Assembly: GCA_046047615.1 (NCBI GenBank)
Contig: JBJOHO010000016.1
Coordinates: forward strand, 1-20,531
Length of the DNA: 20,531 nt
Direction of reading: 5' to 3'
Origin: ZC4RG30 sp046047615
GTDB lineage: Bacteria; Pseudomonadota; Gammaproteobacteria; Steroidobacterales; Steroidobacteraceae
Shown: one piece after another, positions 5,247 through 14,390 of the stretch
Layout of the letters: each line of letters opens with the position of its first letter
Position numbering within the stretch: the first letter of the stretch is position 1
Made by a program: the position numbers and the translations under genes
The notes under the pieces: generated by a model
Told to the model about the DNA's origin: nothing
The model's database searches: none
The model's input: the letters and a program-made list of their open reading frames with translations, nothing else

Positions 5247-5656
5247 ACGGAGCCGCCACCATGACCGAACTGACCCAGGAAGAAGCCCTGCGCGCCTTTG
5301 CGCGCATGATGAACCGCCTCGACCCCAACGAACTGCTGCCATTGCTGGCCGACGATTTCCACTACGCCTCGCAGTGGGTGTTCGAGGAGATCGAATCCAA
5401 GGCGGATTACGCCGACTACATCGTGCCCAAGCTGAAAGCGGTGTACGACGCCGGCAGCGAGGTCTGGGCCGAGATGGGGCGCCTCGAGGGTCGCTGGGGC
5501 CCCCACTGCGTGATCGTCGCGCAGGACGACCAGGAGAACCTGAAGGCAGTCGTGCTGGCCCAGGTGAAGGACGGCAAGCTGCAGCGCCTCGACATGTGCG
5601 TCACCCCATCGCCCAGTGATGTCGAGAGGACGGGGGACTACCCGGGGATGTAGGGG
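5247..5656 (+). repeat. 410-bp direct repeat, copy 2
   Basis: Second copy of 3886-4295. Central blocks (for example around 5360-5420) are identical over long stretches, while the first 90 coding bases carry more silent differences, which suggests patchy gene conversion after duplication. Confidence 0.85.
5261..5653 (+). CDS. NTF2/SnoaL-like small protein, copy 2
   Basis: The 130-aa protein is 94% identical to the product of 3900-4292 (8 substitutions, mostly conservative, such as Y13F and R59K), so both copies appear to be under selection or only recently duplicated. It keeps the DDFHYASQWVFEEIE and GSEVWAEMGR segments of an NTF2-like cone fold. ATG 5261 follows GGAG at 5249-5252, again weak and 8 nt before the start. 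The gene lies between higBA and brnTA. No function can be assigned; its constant presence on both sides of higBA may reflect duplication rather than partnership. Confidence 0.75.
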   Translation: MTELTQEEALRAFARMMNRLDPNELLPLLADDFHYASQWVFEEIESKADYADYIVPKLKAVYDAGSEVWAEMGRLEGRWGPHCVIVAQDDQENLKAVVLAQVKDGKLQRLDMCVTPSPSDVERTGDYPGM

Positions 5657-5748
5657 CGCTGAGACCGTCCCGTCAACGGGCGTTACGACCGCGCTGGCGA
5701 GTTATTCGCGCACCGTCTGTGCTATCGAAGACTACTCTGGGTGCTCAA

Positions 5749-5768
5749 GTTTTTGACACTACAAAAAC
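5749..5768. promoter_or_regulatory. inverted repeat directly before brnT, probable BrnA operator
   Basis: GTTTTTG (5749-5755), ACACTA, CAAAAAC (5762-5768) form a perfect 7-bp inverted repeat ending two bases before ATG 5771. It contains a TTGACA (5753-5758), but no -10 box lies at a fitting distance, so I do not call that a -35. BrnA antitoxins bind and repress their own promoter region. Confidence 0.55.
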
Positions 5769-5770
5769 CT

Positions 5771-6031
5771 ATGCGCCTGAGCTACGATCCAGCCAAGCGG
5801 ATGAAAACCCTTGAAGAGCGGGGCCTTGATTTCGAGGACGCCGGCCCCACGCTTGAGCTGCAGGATCTCCGTAAGGACTACGGAGAGTTGCGCGTCATTT
5901 GCTATGGGGTGCTGGCGGGGCGTTTGGTAGTCGTTGGCTACACGACACGTTTGGGAACGCGCCGAATCTTCAGCATGAGGAAAGCCAATGCCCGTGAAAA
6001 AGAACTCGTCTGGCCGGCGCTTGGGGTCTGA
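5771..6031 (+). CDS. brnT: BrnT toxin (RelE-like ribonuclease)
   Basis: The 86-aa protein fits the BrnT family: MRLSYDPAKRMKTLEERGLDFEDA, then DYGELRVICYGVLAGRLVVVGYTTR and the C-terminal RRIFSMRKANAREKE with the conserved R-RKAN-RE pattern. BrnT is an RNase that inhibits translation until BrnA binds it. The frame opens at 5741, but ATG 5771 is chosen because the family starts there and the operator-like repeat ends just before it. The 3' end overlaps brnA by 44 bp. A typical Shine-Dalgarno is lacking. Confidence 0.9.
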   Translation: MRLSYDPAKRMKTLEERGLDFEDAGPTLELQDLRKDYGELRVICYGVLAGRLVVVGYTTRLGTRRIFSMRKANAREKELVWPALGV

Positions 6032-6263
6032 TCTTCGCAAACTGGATCGACACGCGATCCGTGCCAGCGAATATCGCGAATTGCCCGAGCTCCAGCCTGC
6101 AGACCTCGCGCGTGCCACCGTCAACAAGGGCGGCCGACCGCGTTCGGCCAATCCTCGCGTACAGGTCACCCTGCGACTGCCGGCCGACACGCTCGCGCGC
6201 TGGAAGGCAACCGGCCCCGGCTGGCAGACGCGCATGGCAGAGCGCTTGTCGCGACTGCGCTGA
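5988..6263 (+). CDS. brnA: BrnA antitoxin (ribbon-helix-helix)
   Basis: The 91-aa protein has an N-terminal BrnT-binding part with LRKLDRHAIRASEYRELPEL. The C-terminal half contains KGGRPRSANPRVQVTLRLPADTLARWKATGPGWQTRMAERL, the strand and two helices of a ribbon-helix-helix DNA-binding fold typical of BrnA. It overlaps the end of brnT by 44 bp, the usual coupled arrangement, and starts at ATG 5988 after GAGGAAAG. It should neutralise BrnT and repress the promoter near 5749-5768. Confidence 0.9.
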   Translation: MPVKKNSSGRRLGSDLRKLDRHAIRASEYRELPELQPADLARATVNKGGRPRSANPRVQVTLRLPADTLARWKATGPGWQTRMAERLSRLR

Positions 6264-6274
6264 GGTGCTGTTCC

Positions 6275-6280
6275 TATAAT
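6275..6280 (+). promoter_or_regulatory. consensus -10 box for the NmrA-like gene
   Basis: A perfect TATAAT lies about 55 bp before ATG 6335, just after brnA. No good -35 is found 16-18 bp upstream, so the call rests on the -10 alone. Confidence 0.4.
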
Positions 6281-6334
6281 GCCGCCCCGTATTCCACACG
6301 CCGGCGCGAGGCGCCGCAACCCAAGGGAATCCTC

Positions 6335-7201
6335 ATGATCTTCGTCTCCGGGGCCAATGGCCAGTTCGCCCATGCCGTCATCGAGTCCCTGCTGGCGCAG
6401 TGGCCCGCCGCCTCGCTGGTGGTGGGTACGCGCAACACCGGCAGTGCCTATGCGCGCCAGCTGGCCGAGCGCGGCGTGCAGGTGCGCGAGTCCGACTTCA
6501 TGCGCCCGGCGTCATTGCGCGCGGCCCTGCAGGGCGTGCGCAAGGCCTTGCTCATTCCCACCTATGACACCAACGACGTGCGCCTGCACCAGAACCTCAA
6601 TGCGCTGGAGGCGGCCCGCGAGGTGGGGGTGGAGCACGTGGTCTATGCCAGCTTCCTGCGCGCCGAACTGCCGACCGTCGAGCACAGCCGGCTGGTCCAC
6701 CTGCCCACCGAGCAGGCCATCCGCGCCAGCGGCCTCGGCTTCACCATCCTGCGTCATGCGCTCTATGCCGACATCCTGGTCGGGGACCTCGCCCAGACGC
6801 TGGCCACCGGCGCGCTGCGCCGCCCCAGCGGCACGGCCCGCAGCGCCTACATCGCCCGCAGCGACCTGGGCGTCTCGGCCGCCCGCATCCTGATGCGCGA
6901 CGAGCCCTCGGGCCGCACCTACACCGAGACCATGGAGCAGACTTGGTCCGGCGAAGAGGTGGCCGCGCTGATGAGCGAGGTGTTCGGCAAGCCGGTGCGC
7001 TTCGAGGCGGTGCCGGCAGCGCAGTGGCCGGCCTACATGACCGAGAACTGGGGCGTGCCGCCGGACTTGGCCCGCAGCACCATCGGCACCATGCAGACGG
7101 TCGAGGCGGGCCACTTTGATGTGGTGACCGGCGACTATGCCCGCATCACCGGGCATGCCCCCCTCGACATGCGGCAGTTCCTGCAGTCGCTGCGGAGTTG
7201 A
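6335..7201 (+). CDS. NmrA-family NAD(P)-binding protein, QorB-like
   Basis: The 288-aa protein is an atypical short-chain dehydrogenase. MIFVSGANGQFAHAVIESLL gives the N-terminal nucleotide-binding GxxGxxA loop. Then come VVGTRNTGSAY (cofactor discrimination), VEHVVYASFLRAE in the mid-region, FTILRHALYADIL and the TMEQTWSGEEVAALMSEVFGK segment of the substrate domain. QorB/YtfG proteins reduce quinones with NADPH; NmrA relatives instead sense the cofactor. The gene lies alone between brnTA and fitAB, with AAGGGA as ribosome site. Its housekeeping character contrasts with its neighbours, so it may be the original locus into which TA pairs were inserted. Confidence 0.8.
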   Translation: MIFVSGANGQFAHAVIESLLAQWPAASLVVGTRNTGSAYARQLAERGVQVRESDFMRPASLRAALQGVRKALLIPTYDTNDVRLHQNLNALEAAREVGVEHVVYASFLRAELPTVEHSRLVHLPTEQAIRASGLGFTILRHALYADILVGDLAQTLATGALRRPSGTARSAYIARSDLGVSAARILMRDEPSGRTYTETMEQTWSGEEVAALMSEVFGKPVRFEAVPAAQWPAYMTENWGVPPDLARSTIGTMQTVEAGHFDVVTGDYARITGHAPLDMRQFLQSLRS

Positions 7202-7265
7202 ATCGAATTGCGGTTGCGCGTCAGGTCGCCGGACCTTGTCAGGTTCCTGCAACTCTTGCTGGGTT

Positions 7266-7296
7266 GCAAAATGACATCAAAGATAGCAAAGTGACA
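7266..7296 (+). promoter_or_regulatory. tandem 11-bp direct repeats before fitA
   Basis: GCAAAATGACA (7266-7276) and GCAAAGTGACA (7286-7296) are 20 bp apart, two helical turns, and end 26 bp before the fitA start. They are candidate binding half-sites for the FitAB complex; no convincing -35/-10 pair was found with them. Confidence 0.45.
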
Positions 7297-7322
7297 GCAA
7301 CGAAAGCGACCAAGGAGGTTCC

Positions 7323-7577
7323 ATGGCGACCCTGACGGTCCGAAACCTGCCCGACGAAGTGCACCGTGCCCTGCGCGTGCGTGCCGCCCAGCATGGCCGC
7401 AGCGCAGAGGCCGAGGTGCGAGAGATCCTCGCAGCCGCGGTAAAGCCCGAGAAGCGCGTGCGCATGGGGGATGCCCTGTCGGCCATTGGCCGCGATCTCG
7501 GGTTGAGCGACGAGGAGTTCGATTTGATCGAGGGGCTGCGGGACAAGTCGCCGGCAGAGCCGGTGAGCTTCGACTGA
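7323..7577 (+). CDS. fitA: FitA-like antitoxin (ribbon-helix-helix)
   Basis: The 84-aa protein starts MATLTVRNLPDEVHRALRVRAAQHGRSAEAEVREIL, a typical FitA/Arc ribbon-helix-helix, followed by a tail (from about residue 45) that inserts into the toxin, ending LRDKSPAEPVSFD. A near-consensus ribosome site, AAGGAGG, lies at 7312-7318. Its TGA directly abuts the ATG of the PIN toxin gene, so the two are translated together. FitA binds the toxin and the promoter; direct repeats lie at 7266-7296. Confidence 0.9.
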   Translation: MATLTVRNLPDEVHRALRVRAAQHGRSAEAEVREILAAAVKPEKRVRMGDALSAIGRDLGLSDEEFDLIEGLRDKSPAEPVSFD

Positions 7578-8000
7578 ATGATCGTGCTCGATACCAACGT
7601 CGTCTCCGAGGCCATGAAGCCCGCCCCGGATGCGAACGTGCTGTCTTGGCTCAACGACCAGGACGTGACCACGCTGTATCTGTCCAGCGTCACCTTGGCC
7701 GAGCTGCTGTTCGGGATCCGCGCCCTGCCTGCGGGCCGGCGCAGAGCCCGGTTCGACCAGGCACTGGAGGCGCTGCTGGCGCTGTTCGCAGATCGCGTGC
7801 TGCCCTTCGACACCGAGGCCGCGCGTCACTACGCCGACCTCGCTGTCACCGCCCGGCAAGGCGGGCGGGGCTTTCCGAGCCCTGACGGCTACATCGCGGC
7901 GATTGCGGCTTCACGAGGGTTCATCGTGGCGTCTCGCGACACCTCGCCTTACGCCGCCGCCGGCGTGAAGGTCATCTGCCCGTGGCGGTCAGTCGGCTAG
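7578..8000 (+). CDS. fitB: FitB-like PIN-domain toxin (VapC family)
   Basis: The 140-aa PIN-domain ribonuclease has the expected acidic residues: D5 in MIVLDTNVVSE, E42 in TLAELLFGIR, D103 in PSPDGYIAA and D121 in ASRDTSPY, followed by AGVKVICPW as in FitB proteins. Where many relatives have ATRN-x-x-DF near the end, this one has ASRDTSPY, so the last acidic position is shifted slightly. Such toxins cleave RNA, often tRNA, in a magnesium-dependent way. The start ATG directly follows the fitA stop. The Fit name was coined in Neisseria; here only homology is claimed. Confidence 0.88.
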   Translation: MIVLDTNVVSEAMKPAPDANVLSWLNDQDVTTLYLSSVTLAELLFGIRALPAGRRRARFDQALEALLALFADRVLPFDTEAARHYADLAVTARQGGRGFPSPDGYIAAIAASRGFIVASRDTSPYAAAGVKVICPWRSVG

Positions 8001-8036
8001 GATCGGACGCACAACACCGCTGGAGATCGGCACAGC

Positions 8037-8711
8037 ATGCGCAAATTCGCGGCCTCCTGCCTCGTGGCAGGACTGTTTCTCGGCTCGGGCGTCTCGGCAC
8101 AGGAAAACGCTGCGCCGCAGCTGCCGCCCGACATCAACCCCGTGTCGCTGTCGCGCCTGCCGCCCCTCGCGCGGGCGGACCTCGATGCCGAGGGCCAGGC
8201 CGTCTATGACCGCATCGTCGGCAGCGGCCCGGCGCCGACGACCGGGCCAGTCCCGCTGTCGCTCTACAGCCCCAGGATCGCGCAGGCCTTCAACGACCTG
8301 AACAGCTACCTGCGCTACAACGGCGTGCTCAGTCCGCGTCACACCGAGGTGGCGATCCTCGTGGCGTCCTGGGAGATCCGGCAGCAGTACGAGTATTCGA
8401 TGCACGAGCAGGCCGCGCTGCATCACGGTGCGCCACAGGCGGTGATCGACACCATCAAGTTTGACCGCGAGCCGGTCGGCCTCAGCCCCGAGGAAACCTT
8501 GATCATCCGGCTCGGCCGCTCGCTCCTGCGCGAGCACGCCGTCGACGCCGCGTTGTATGCGGAGGTGGAGAAGACCTTCGGGCGTCGCGGCGTCGTCGAG
8601 CTGGTGACGGTCATGGGTGACTACGTCATGGTCGGCATGGTCATGACAACCATCGACCAGCGCCTGCCGCCCGACCGTCCCGCGCTGTTGCCCCCGCGCC
8701 AGCCTCGCTAG
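8037..8711 (+). CDS. secreted carboxymuconolactone decarboxylase-family protein
   Basis: The 224-aa protein has an N-terminal signal peptide (MRKFAASCLVAGLFLGSGVSAQ, cleavage probably after about residue 21). The CMD fold contains LSPRHTEVAILVASWEIRQQYEYSMHEQAALHHG at about residues 99-132. The CxxC of AhpD-type peroxidase relatives is absent, so a decarboxylase-like or unknown activity is more likely than thiol peroxidase. The helical second half ends in a proline-rich tail. A GGAG lies about 12 nt before ATG 8037. It is convergent with glnS. Export to the periplasm is inferred from the signal peptide. Confidence 0.82.
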   Translation: MRKFAASCLVAGLFLGSGVSAQENAAPQLPPDINPVSLSRLPPLARADLDAEGQAVYDRIVGSGPAPTTGPVPLSLYSPRIAQAFNDLNSYLRYNGVLSPRHTEVAILVASWEIRQQYEYSMHEQAALHHGAPQAVIDTIKFDREPVGLSPEETLIIRLGRSLLREHAVDAALYAEVEKTFGRRGVVELVTVMGDYVMVGMVMTTIDQRLPPDRPALLPPRQPR

Positions 8712-8734
8712 CGCGGCGGGCCTGCACAGCCGCG
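8712..8734. terminator. hairpin between convergent genes, possible terminator
   Basis: CGCGGC (8712-8717) and GCCGCG (8729-8734) can pair around an 11-nt loop in the short gap between the CMD gene and glnS. No T run follows on either strand, so any termination would be weak or factor-dependent. Confidence 0.3.
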
Positions 8735-8739
8735 TCGGC

Positions 8740-10506
<1,767 letters not shown>

Positions 10507-10548
10507 GGGCGCAGAGTTTACGCTGATCCTCGCGTAGGGATGACGCCC

Positions 10549-11445
10549 TCAGGGCGGCCACCCTCCGGCACGCTTCTCGATCGGCAGGATCCGGATGAAG
10601 GCTTCCACGGCATGCATCCGGCCGCCATGGAACTTGAAGGCCTCGAAGGCCGTCAGTTGGTCACCGCCCTCCTGGCGCACGCCCCAGGCCAGGCGCAGCC
10701 AGGCGATGCCCATGCGCTCGTCCACCAGCACCACCCGCGTCTGCGGGGCGCCCAGCCGCTTGAAGATGGCCAGCGACTGGGTGGCAATGTCCTGACAGCC
10801 CGGAGCGAAGGTACAGGCCGGCCCGGCCATGACCTGGCCGTTCTCGTAGCGGTAGGCGTCCTTTGCAAAGGGCAGGTTCACGGCAGCGAAGGTTTCTGCG
10901 CGGGCCAGGCCGGCGGGGTACAGCAGGGCAGCCCGCAGCACCTCGTCGCGCGATGCCAGTTCATCGGCCCTCGGTGCGTAGTTCATCATCGCACTGGCGG
11001 CCTTGAGGCCATCGAGGTTGAAGATCAGGCCCTCCGACCGGCTGCGCGTTGGCACCAGTTCAAGCTCGGTGATCAGGCCGTCGACGACCTTGATGCGCAC
11101 CACGAGCATGATGGGCGCACCGCTTTCCTCCACCATCACATGCGCCCCGGCCATGCCCTGGCGCTCGTCGATGAAGTCCTGGCGGTAGCCGCGCAAGGCG
11201 GTAACGCTGCGGACGAGCCCGACGCTCTTCAGCGGCTTCTCGTCGGCATCCTCGGTGACGCGCAAGGTGGGCGCCACGGGCAGACGGCTGATGTCGTGGC
11301 CCACCAGCGCCCAAAGCACCTGAGTGATATGGCTGCGCAGGCATTCGCGGTCGCAGCGCCCGGCAGGCTCGCCTGCCGCGGGGCGGGCCGCAGGCGACGT
11401 CGCCAGGCCAGTGGCCAACAACAGTCCGATGACCAGGTTCTTCAT
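10549..11445 (-). CDS. secreted DUF8021-like (NTF2-like) protein
   Basis: The 298-aa exported protein starts at ATG 11445, preceded by GGGAGGCGG, and opens with a signal peptide (MKNLVIGLLLATGLATSPA). A longer frame to 11496 has no ribosome site and would bury the signal. The mature protein begins with CDRECLRSHITQVLWALVGHDISRLPVA, a pattern I associate with DUF8021/NTF2-like secreted proteins, then strands such as HVMVEESGAPIMLVVRIKV. A second half (from about residue 150) repeats a similar theme and ends with FHGGRMHAVEAFIRILP, again like the end of an NTF2 fold. Function unknown. It diverges from the DUF3237 gene across 71 bp that may hold both promoters. Confidence 0.7.
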   Translation of the reverse strand: MKNLVIGLLLATGLATSPAARPAAGEPAGRCDRECLRSHITQVLWALVGHDISRLPVAPTLRVTEDADEKPLKSVGLVRSVTALRGYRQDFIDERQGMAGAHVMVEESGAPIMLVVRIKVVDGLITELELVPTRSRSEGLIFNLDGLKAASAMMNYAPRADELASRDEVLRAALLYPAGLARAETFAAVNLPFAKDAYRYENGQVMAGPACTFAPGCQDIATQSLAIFKRLGAPQTRVVLVDERMGIAWLRLAWGVRQEGGDQLTAFEAFKFHGGRMHAVEAFIRILPIEKRAGGWPP

Positions 11446-11516
11446 TGCAGTCCGCCTCCCGAGTGTCATCAAAGGCTGGTGGCCATGGTACGCCACGGTT
11501 GCGCTAGGATCCGGCC

Positions 11517-12056
11517 ATGAACAAAACCCTCGTCCTCCTGGCCCTGAGCCTGCTCGCCCCGCTGGGCGCTCCGTCCCTGTCTGCCGCCGAGCCCCCGCCG
11601 GCTCCGGCGCTGGTGTTCGCCTTCGAGCTGCGCGCCAAGGTGGGCAATCCGGTCGTCATCGGCGAAGTGCCGCACGGGCTGCGCCGCATCGTCGCCATCA
11701 CCGGCGGCACGGTGCAGGGCCCGCAGATGAACGGCACCGTGGTGCCCAACAGCGGCGCGGACTGGCAGCTCATCCAGCCGGACGGCTTTTCAGAGCTAGA
11801 CACCCGCTACACCCTGCAGACCGACCAGGGCGAGCTGGTCTATGTGCAGAACGTCGGTATCCGCCATGCGCCGCCGGAGGTCATGAAGCGCCTCAACGCG
11901 GGCGAGGTGGTCGACCCGAAGCTGGTCTATTTCCGCACCGTGCCGAAGTTCGAGACCACGGCCCCCGGCCTGCAGTGGCTCACCCGCCACGTGTTCGTCG
12001 GCATCGGCGAGCGCTCGCCGAACGAGGTCATCGTCCGGTTCTACCGCTTGGACTAG
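11517..12056 (+). CDS. secreted DUF3237 family protein
   Basis: The 179-aa protein has a signal peptide (MNKTLVLLALSLLAPLGAPSLSAA, about 24 residues), then a DUF3237 beta-barrel-like domain: LVFAFELRAKVGNPVVIGEVPHGLRRIV, ITGGTVQGPQMNGTVVPNSGADWQLI and LDTRYTLQTDQGELVYVQNVG are typical of the family, ending FVGIGERSPNEVIVRFYRLD. The biochemical role of DUF3237 is unknown. The gene lies 26 bp before mmsA in the same direction and may be co-transcribed with it. Confidence 0.85.
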   Translation: MNKTLVLLALSLLAPLGAPSLSAAEPPPAPALVFAFELRAKVGNPVVIGEVPHGLRRIVAITGGTVQGPQMNGTVVPNSGADWQLIQPDGFSELDTRYTLQTDQGELVYVQNVGIRHAPPEVMKRLNAGEVVDPKLVYFRTVPKFETTAPGLQWLTRHVFVGIGERSPNEVIVRFYRLD

Positions 12057-12082
12057 GCGGGCCTGAAGCTCGAGGACTGGAC

Positions 12083-13573
12083 ATGAAGACCATCGCGCAT
12101 CTGATCGGCGGACAACGCCTCGCATCCAGCGGTCGCAGCACCGAGGTGATCGACCCGGCCACCGGTGAGGTCACGGCGCGGGTCGGCCTTGCCGGGCCTG
12201 ACATCATCGATCAGGCCGTGCAGGTGGCCCGCGCAGCGTTCCCGGCCTGGCGCGACACGCCGCCTGCGCGCCGCGCCCGCGTGATGACGCGCCTGAAGCA
12301 GCTGCTCGAGGCGCATGCGGACGAGATCTGCCGGCTCATCACAGCAGAGCACGGCAAGACGCTGGCCGACAGCCTGGGCGAGTTGCAGCGCGGCCTGGAA
12401 AACATCGAATACGCCGCGGCAGTGCCCGAACTGCTCAAGGGCGAGTTCAGCCGCAACGTCTCAGCGGGCGTGGATGCCTGGAGCGAGTTCCAGCCCTTGG
12501 GTGTGGTGGCCGGCATCACGCCGTTCAATTTCCCGGCCATGGTGCCGCTGTGGATGTGGCCGATGGCGCTGGCCTGCGGCAACTGCTTCGTGTTGAAGCC
12601 TGCCGAGCGCGATCCCTCCAGTGCGCTGCGCATCGCCGAATTGGCGCTGGAGGCCGGTGTGCCACCCGGCGTGCTGAACGTGGTGCAGGGGGACCGCGAG
12701 GCGGTGGAAGCGCTGTTGGACCATCCGCAGATCGAGGCCATCAGCTTCGTGGGCTCCACGCCCGTGGCGGCGTCGATCTATGCGCGCGGCGCGGCGCAGG
12801 GCAAGCGCGTGCAGGCACTGGGCAGCGCCAAGAACCATGCGGTCGTGATGCCGGATGCCGACCTCGACGCCGTGGTGCCGCTGATCATGGGTGCAGCCTT
12901 CGGCTCCTGCGGTGAGCGCTGCATGGCCATCCCCATGGTGGTGGCCGTGGGCGAGGGCGTCGGCGATGCGCTGGTGCAGGCGCTTGCAAGCGCGATCGCG
13001 CGCATGCGCATCGGGCCGGGCACGGCACCCGACGTGGACATGGGGCCCTTGGTCAGCCCGGCGCATCGGGCGCGCGTGAAGGCCTATGTGGACGCCGGCG
13101 TCGCTGAGGGCGCCACGTTGGTTGTGGATGGCCGCGGCTTGGTCGTGCCTGGCCACGAGCAGGGCTGCTTCCTCGGTCCCTGCCTGTTTGACCACGTGCG
13201 CCCGGAGATGAGCATCGCCCGCGAAGAGATCTTCGGCCCGGTGTTGGGCGTGGTGCGGGTGCCGCGCCTCGAAGACGCGATCGCTCTCATCGAAGCCAGC
13301 GAGTACGCCAACGGCACCTGCCTGTTCACGCAGGACGGCGGCGCGGCACGCCACTTCGCCGAGCGCATCCAGGTCGGCATGGTCGGCATCAACGTGCCGC
13401 TGCCCGTGCCGGTTGCCACGCATTCCTTCGGCGGCTGGAAGCGCTCGCTGTTCGGCGACCTGCACATCTACGGGCCTGACGCCGTGCGTTTCTACACGCG
13501 CCGCAAGGCGGTGACGCAGCGGTGGTTGGGCAAGGGCGGTGCGGGTGAGGGTCCGGGCTTCGCGTTCAGGTAG
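12083..13573 (+). CDS. mmsA: CoA-acylating methylmalonate-semialdehyde dehydrogenase
   Basis: The 496-aa aldehyde dehydrogenase converts methylmalonate semialdehyde to propionyl-CoA, and malonate semialdehyde to acetyl-CoA, in valine and myo-inositol/beta-alanine breakdown. ATG 12083 starts MKTIAHLIGGQRL, as in the family. The NAD site shows FVGSTPVAASIYARGA. The nucleophile is C290 in GERCMA. The general-base Glu segment of ordinary aldehyde dehydrogenases is replaced by ALGSAKNHAVVMPDAD, the mark of the CoA-dependent group. EEIFGPVLGVVRV and SFGGWKRSLFGD complete the C-terminus. A much longer open frame upstream (from 11324) overlaps the DUF3237 gene and is rejected. The usual valine-pathway neighbours are absent here. 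Confidence 0.93.
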   Translation: MKTIAHLIGGQRLASSGRSTEVIDPATGEVTARVGLAGPDIIDQAVQVARAAFPAWRDTPPARRARVMTRLKQLLEAHADEICRLITAEHGKTLADSLGELQRGLENIEYAAAVPELLKGEFSRNVSAGVDAWSEFQPLGVVAGITPFNFPAMVPLWMWPMALACGNCFVLKPAERDPSSALRIAELALEAGVPPGVLNVVQGDREAVEALLDHPQIEAISFVGSTPVAASIYARGAAQGKRVQALGSAKNHAVVMPDADLDAVVPLIMGAAFGSCGERCMAIPMVVAVGEGVGDALVQALASAIARMRIGPGTAPDVDMGPLVSPAHRARVKAYVDAGVAEGATLVVDGRGLVVPGHEQGCFLGPCLFDHVRPEMSIAREEIFGPVLGVVRVPRLEDAIALIEASEYANGTCLFTQDGGAARHFAERIQVGMVGINVPLPVPVATHSFGGWKRSLFGDLHIYGPDAVRFYTRRKAVTQRWLGKGGAGEGPGFAFR

Positions 13574-13645
13574 GGCGCGCTTTTTGACGGAACGCGGCAG
13601 ATTCAGGCGCCCCAACGCGGACCGGGTCGCGGCAGACTGCGCCGC

Positions 13646-14362
13646 ATGAAATCGCAACTTGCCATCTACGACGCACTGGTGGAGGCTAACGTCTCCAACC
13701 TCACTGCGCGCAATGCTGCTGACGCCCTCGAAGCGGACATGACCGAGAAGTTGGCCAACAAGACCGACCTGCACGAGCTGCGCGTTGCCATGAAGGGCGA
13801 CGTGAAGGAAGTGCGCGTGGCCCTGCGCGAGGACATGGCAGACCTGCGACTGGAATTGAAGGGGGACGTTGCCGGACTGCGGCAGGACGTCACCGTCGAG
13901 ATCGCAGACCTGCGTCAGGAGACCCAGCTCGGCTTTGCGGGGCTGCGCACGGAGATCCAGGTGGGTTTTGCCGAGGTGCGGCAGGAGTTCAAGGCGGACA
14001 TCGGTGCCGTCCGGCGGGAGCTCAAGGCTGAGATTGGCCAAGTCCGGGATGAACTGAAGGCCGGGATTGGCGAAGTCCGCGAGGAACTGCGGGGCGGTCT
14101 TGCCGAGGTGCGGCAGGAGTTCACGGCGGAGATCGGTGCCGTCCGGCGGGAGCTCAAGGCCGACCTCCTGGCGCTGTCGGATCGTGTTGACCACAAGCTG
14201 GACGAATCGCGTCGGCTCACCGACGAACGCATCAATGGCGTGCGCACGGAACTGCTGACCCGCATGGACTCCATGGTCCCCCGCATCATCGTCGGTACGG
14301 TCAGTTCCCTGGCGGCGCTGATGGCCGTTGCGACGGGTCTCTGGAGCCTCGTGGCGGGCTGA
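13646..14362 (+). CDS. coiled-coil protein of 11-residue repeats with C-terminal membrane anchor
   Basis: The 238-aa protein has a head of about 42 residues, then thirteen consecutive 11-residue (hendecad) units at residues 43-185, such as AEVRQEFKADI, GAVRRELKAEI and GQVRDELKAGI, each keeping (V/L)R at positions 3-4 and a hydrophobic last residue. This predicts a long right-handed or straight coiled coil. A final hydrophobic stretch (residues 213-237) is a likely transmembrane anchor, giving a rod held at the inner membrane. The layout resembles DUF1640/CCDC90-type proteins, but I cannot assign a function. The DNA carries a 61-bp near-identical repeat (13968-14028 and 14100-14160). No strong ribosome site is seen before ATG 13646. 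Confidence 0.75.
   Translation: MKSQLAIYDALVEANVSNLTARNAADALEADMTEKLANKTDLHELRVAMKGDVKEVRVALREDMADLRLELKGDVAGLRQDVTVEIADLRQETQLGFAGLRTEIQVGFAEVRQEFKADIGAVRRELKAEIGQVRDELKAGIGEVREELRGGLAEVRQEFTAEIGAVRRELKADLLALSDRVDHKLDESRRLTDERINGVRTELLTRMDSMVPRIIVGTVSSLAALMAVATGLWSLVAG
13968..14160 (+). repeat. 61-bp direct repeats inside the hendecad gene
   Basis: 13968-14028 and 14100-14160 differ at two bases and are 132 bp apart, exactly four 33-bp units. This suggests recent unequal exchange or gene conversion that added or copied whole hendecads without breaking the frame. Confidence 0.85.
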
Positions 14363-14390
14363 CAGACCACGCCGAAGACTGCGGCCCGAC

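Noticed and set aside
5753..5758. TTGACA as -35 of brnTA
   Set aside because: No -10-like sequence lies 15-19 bp downstream; the hexamer is better explained as part of the inverted repeat.
2000..8000. Chromosomal integron cassette array
   Set aside because: TA pairs and small genes suggest cassettes, but I found no GTTRRRY/RYYYAAC-bounded attC sites between them; GCCTAAC at about 4322-4328 has no matching partner, and tacAT runs in the opposite direction.
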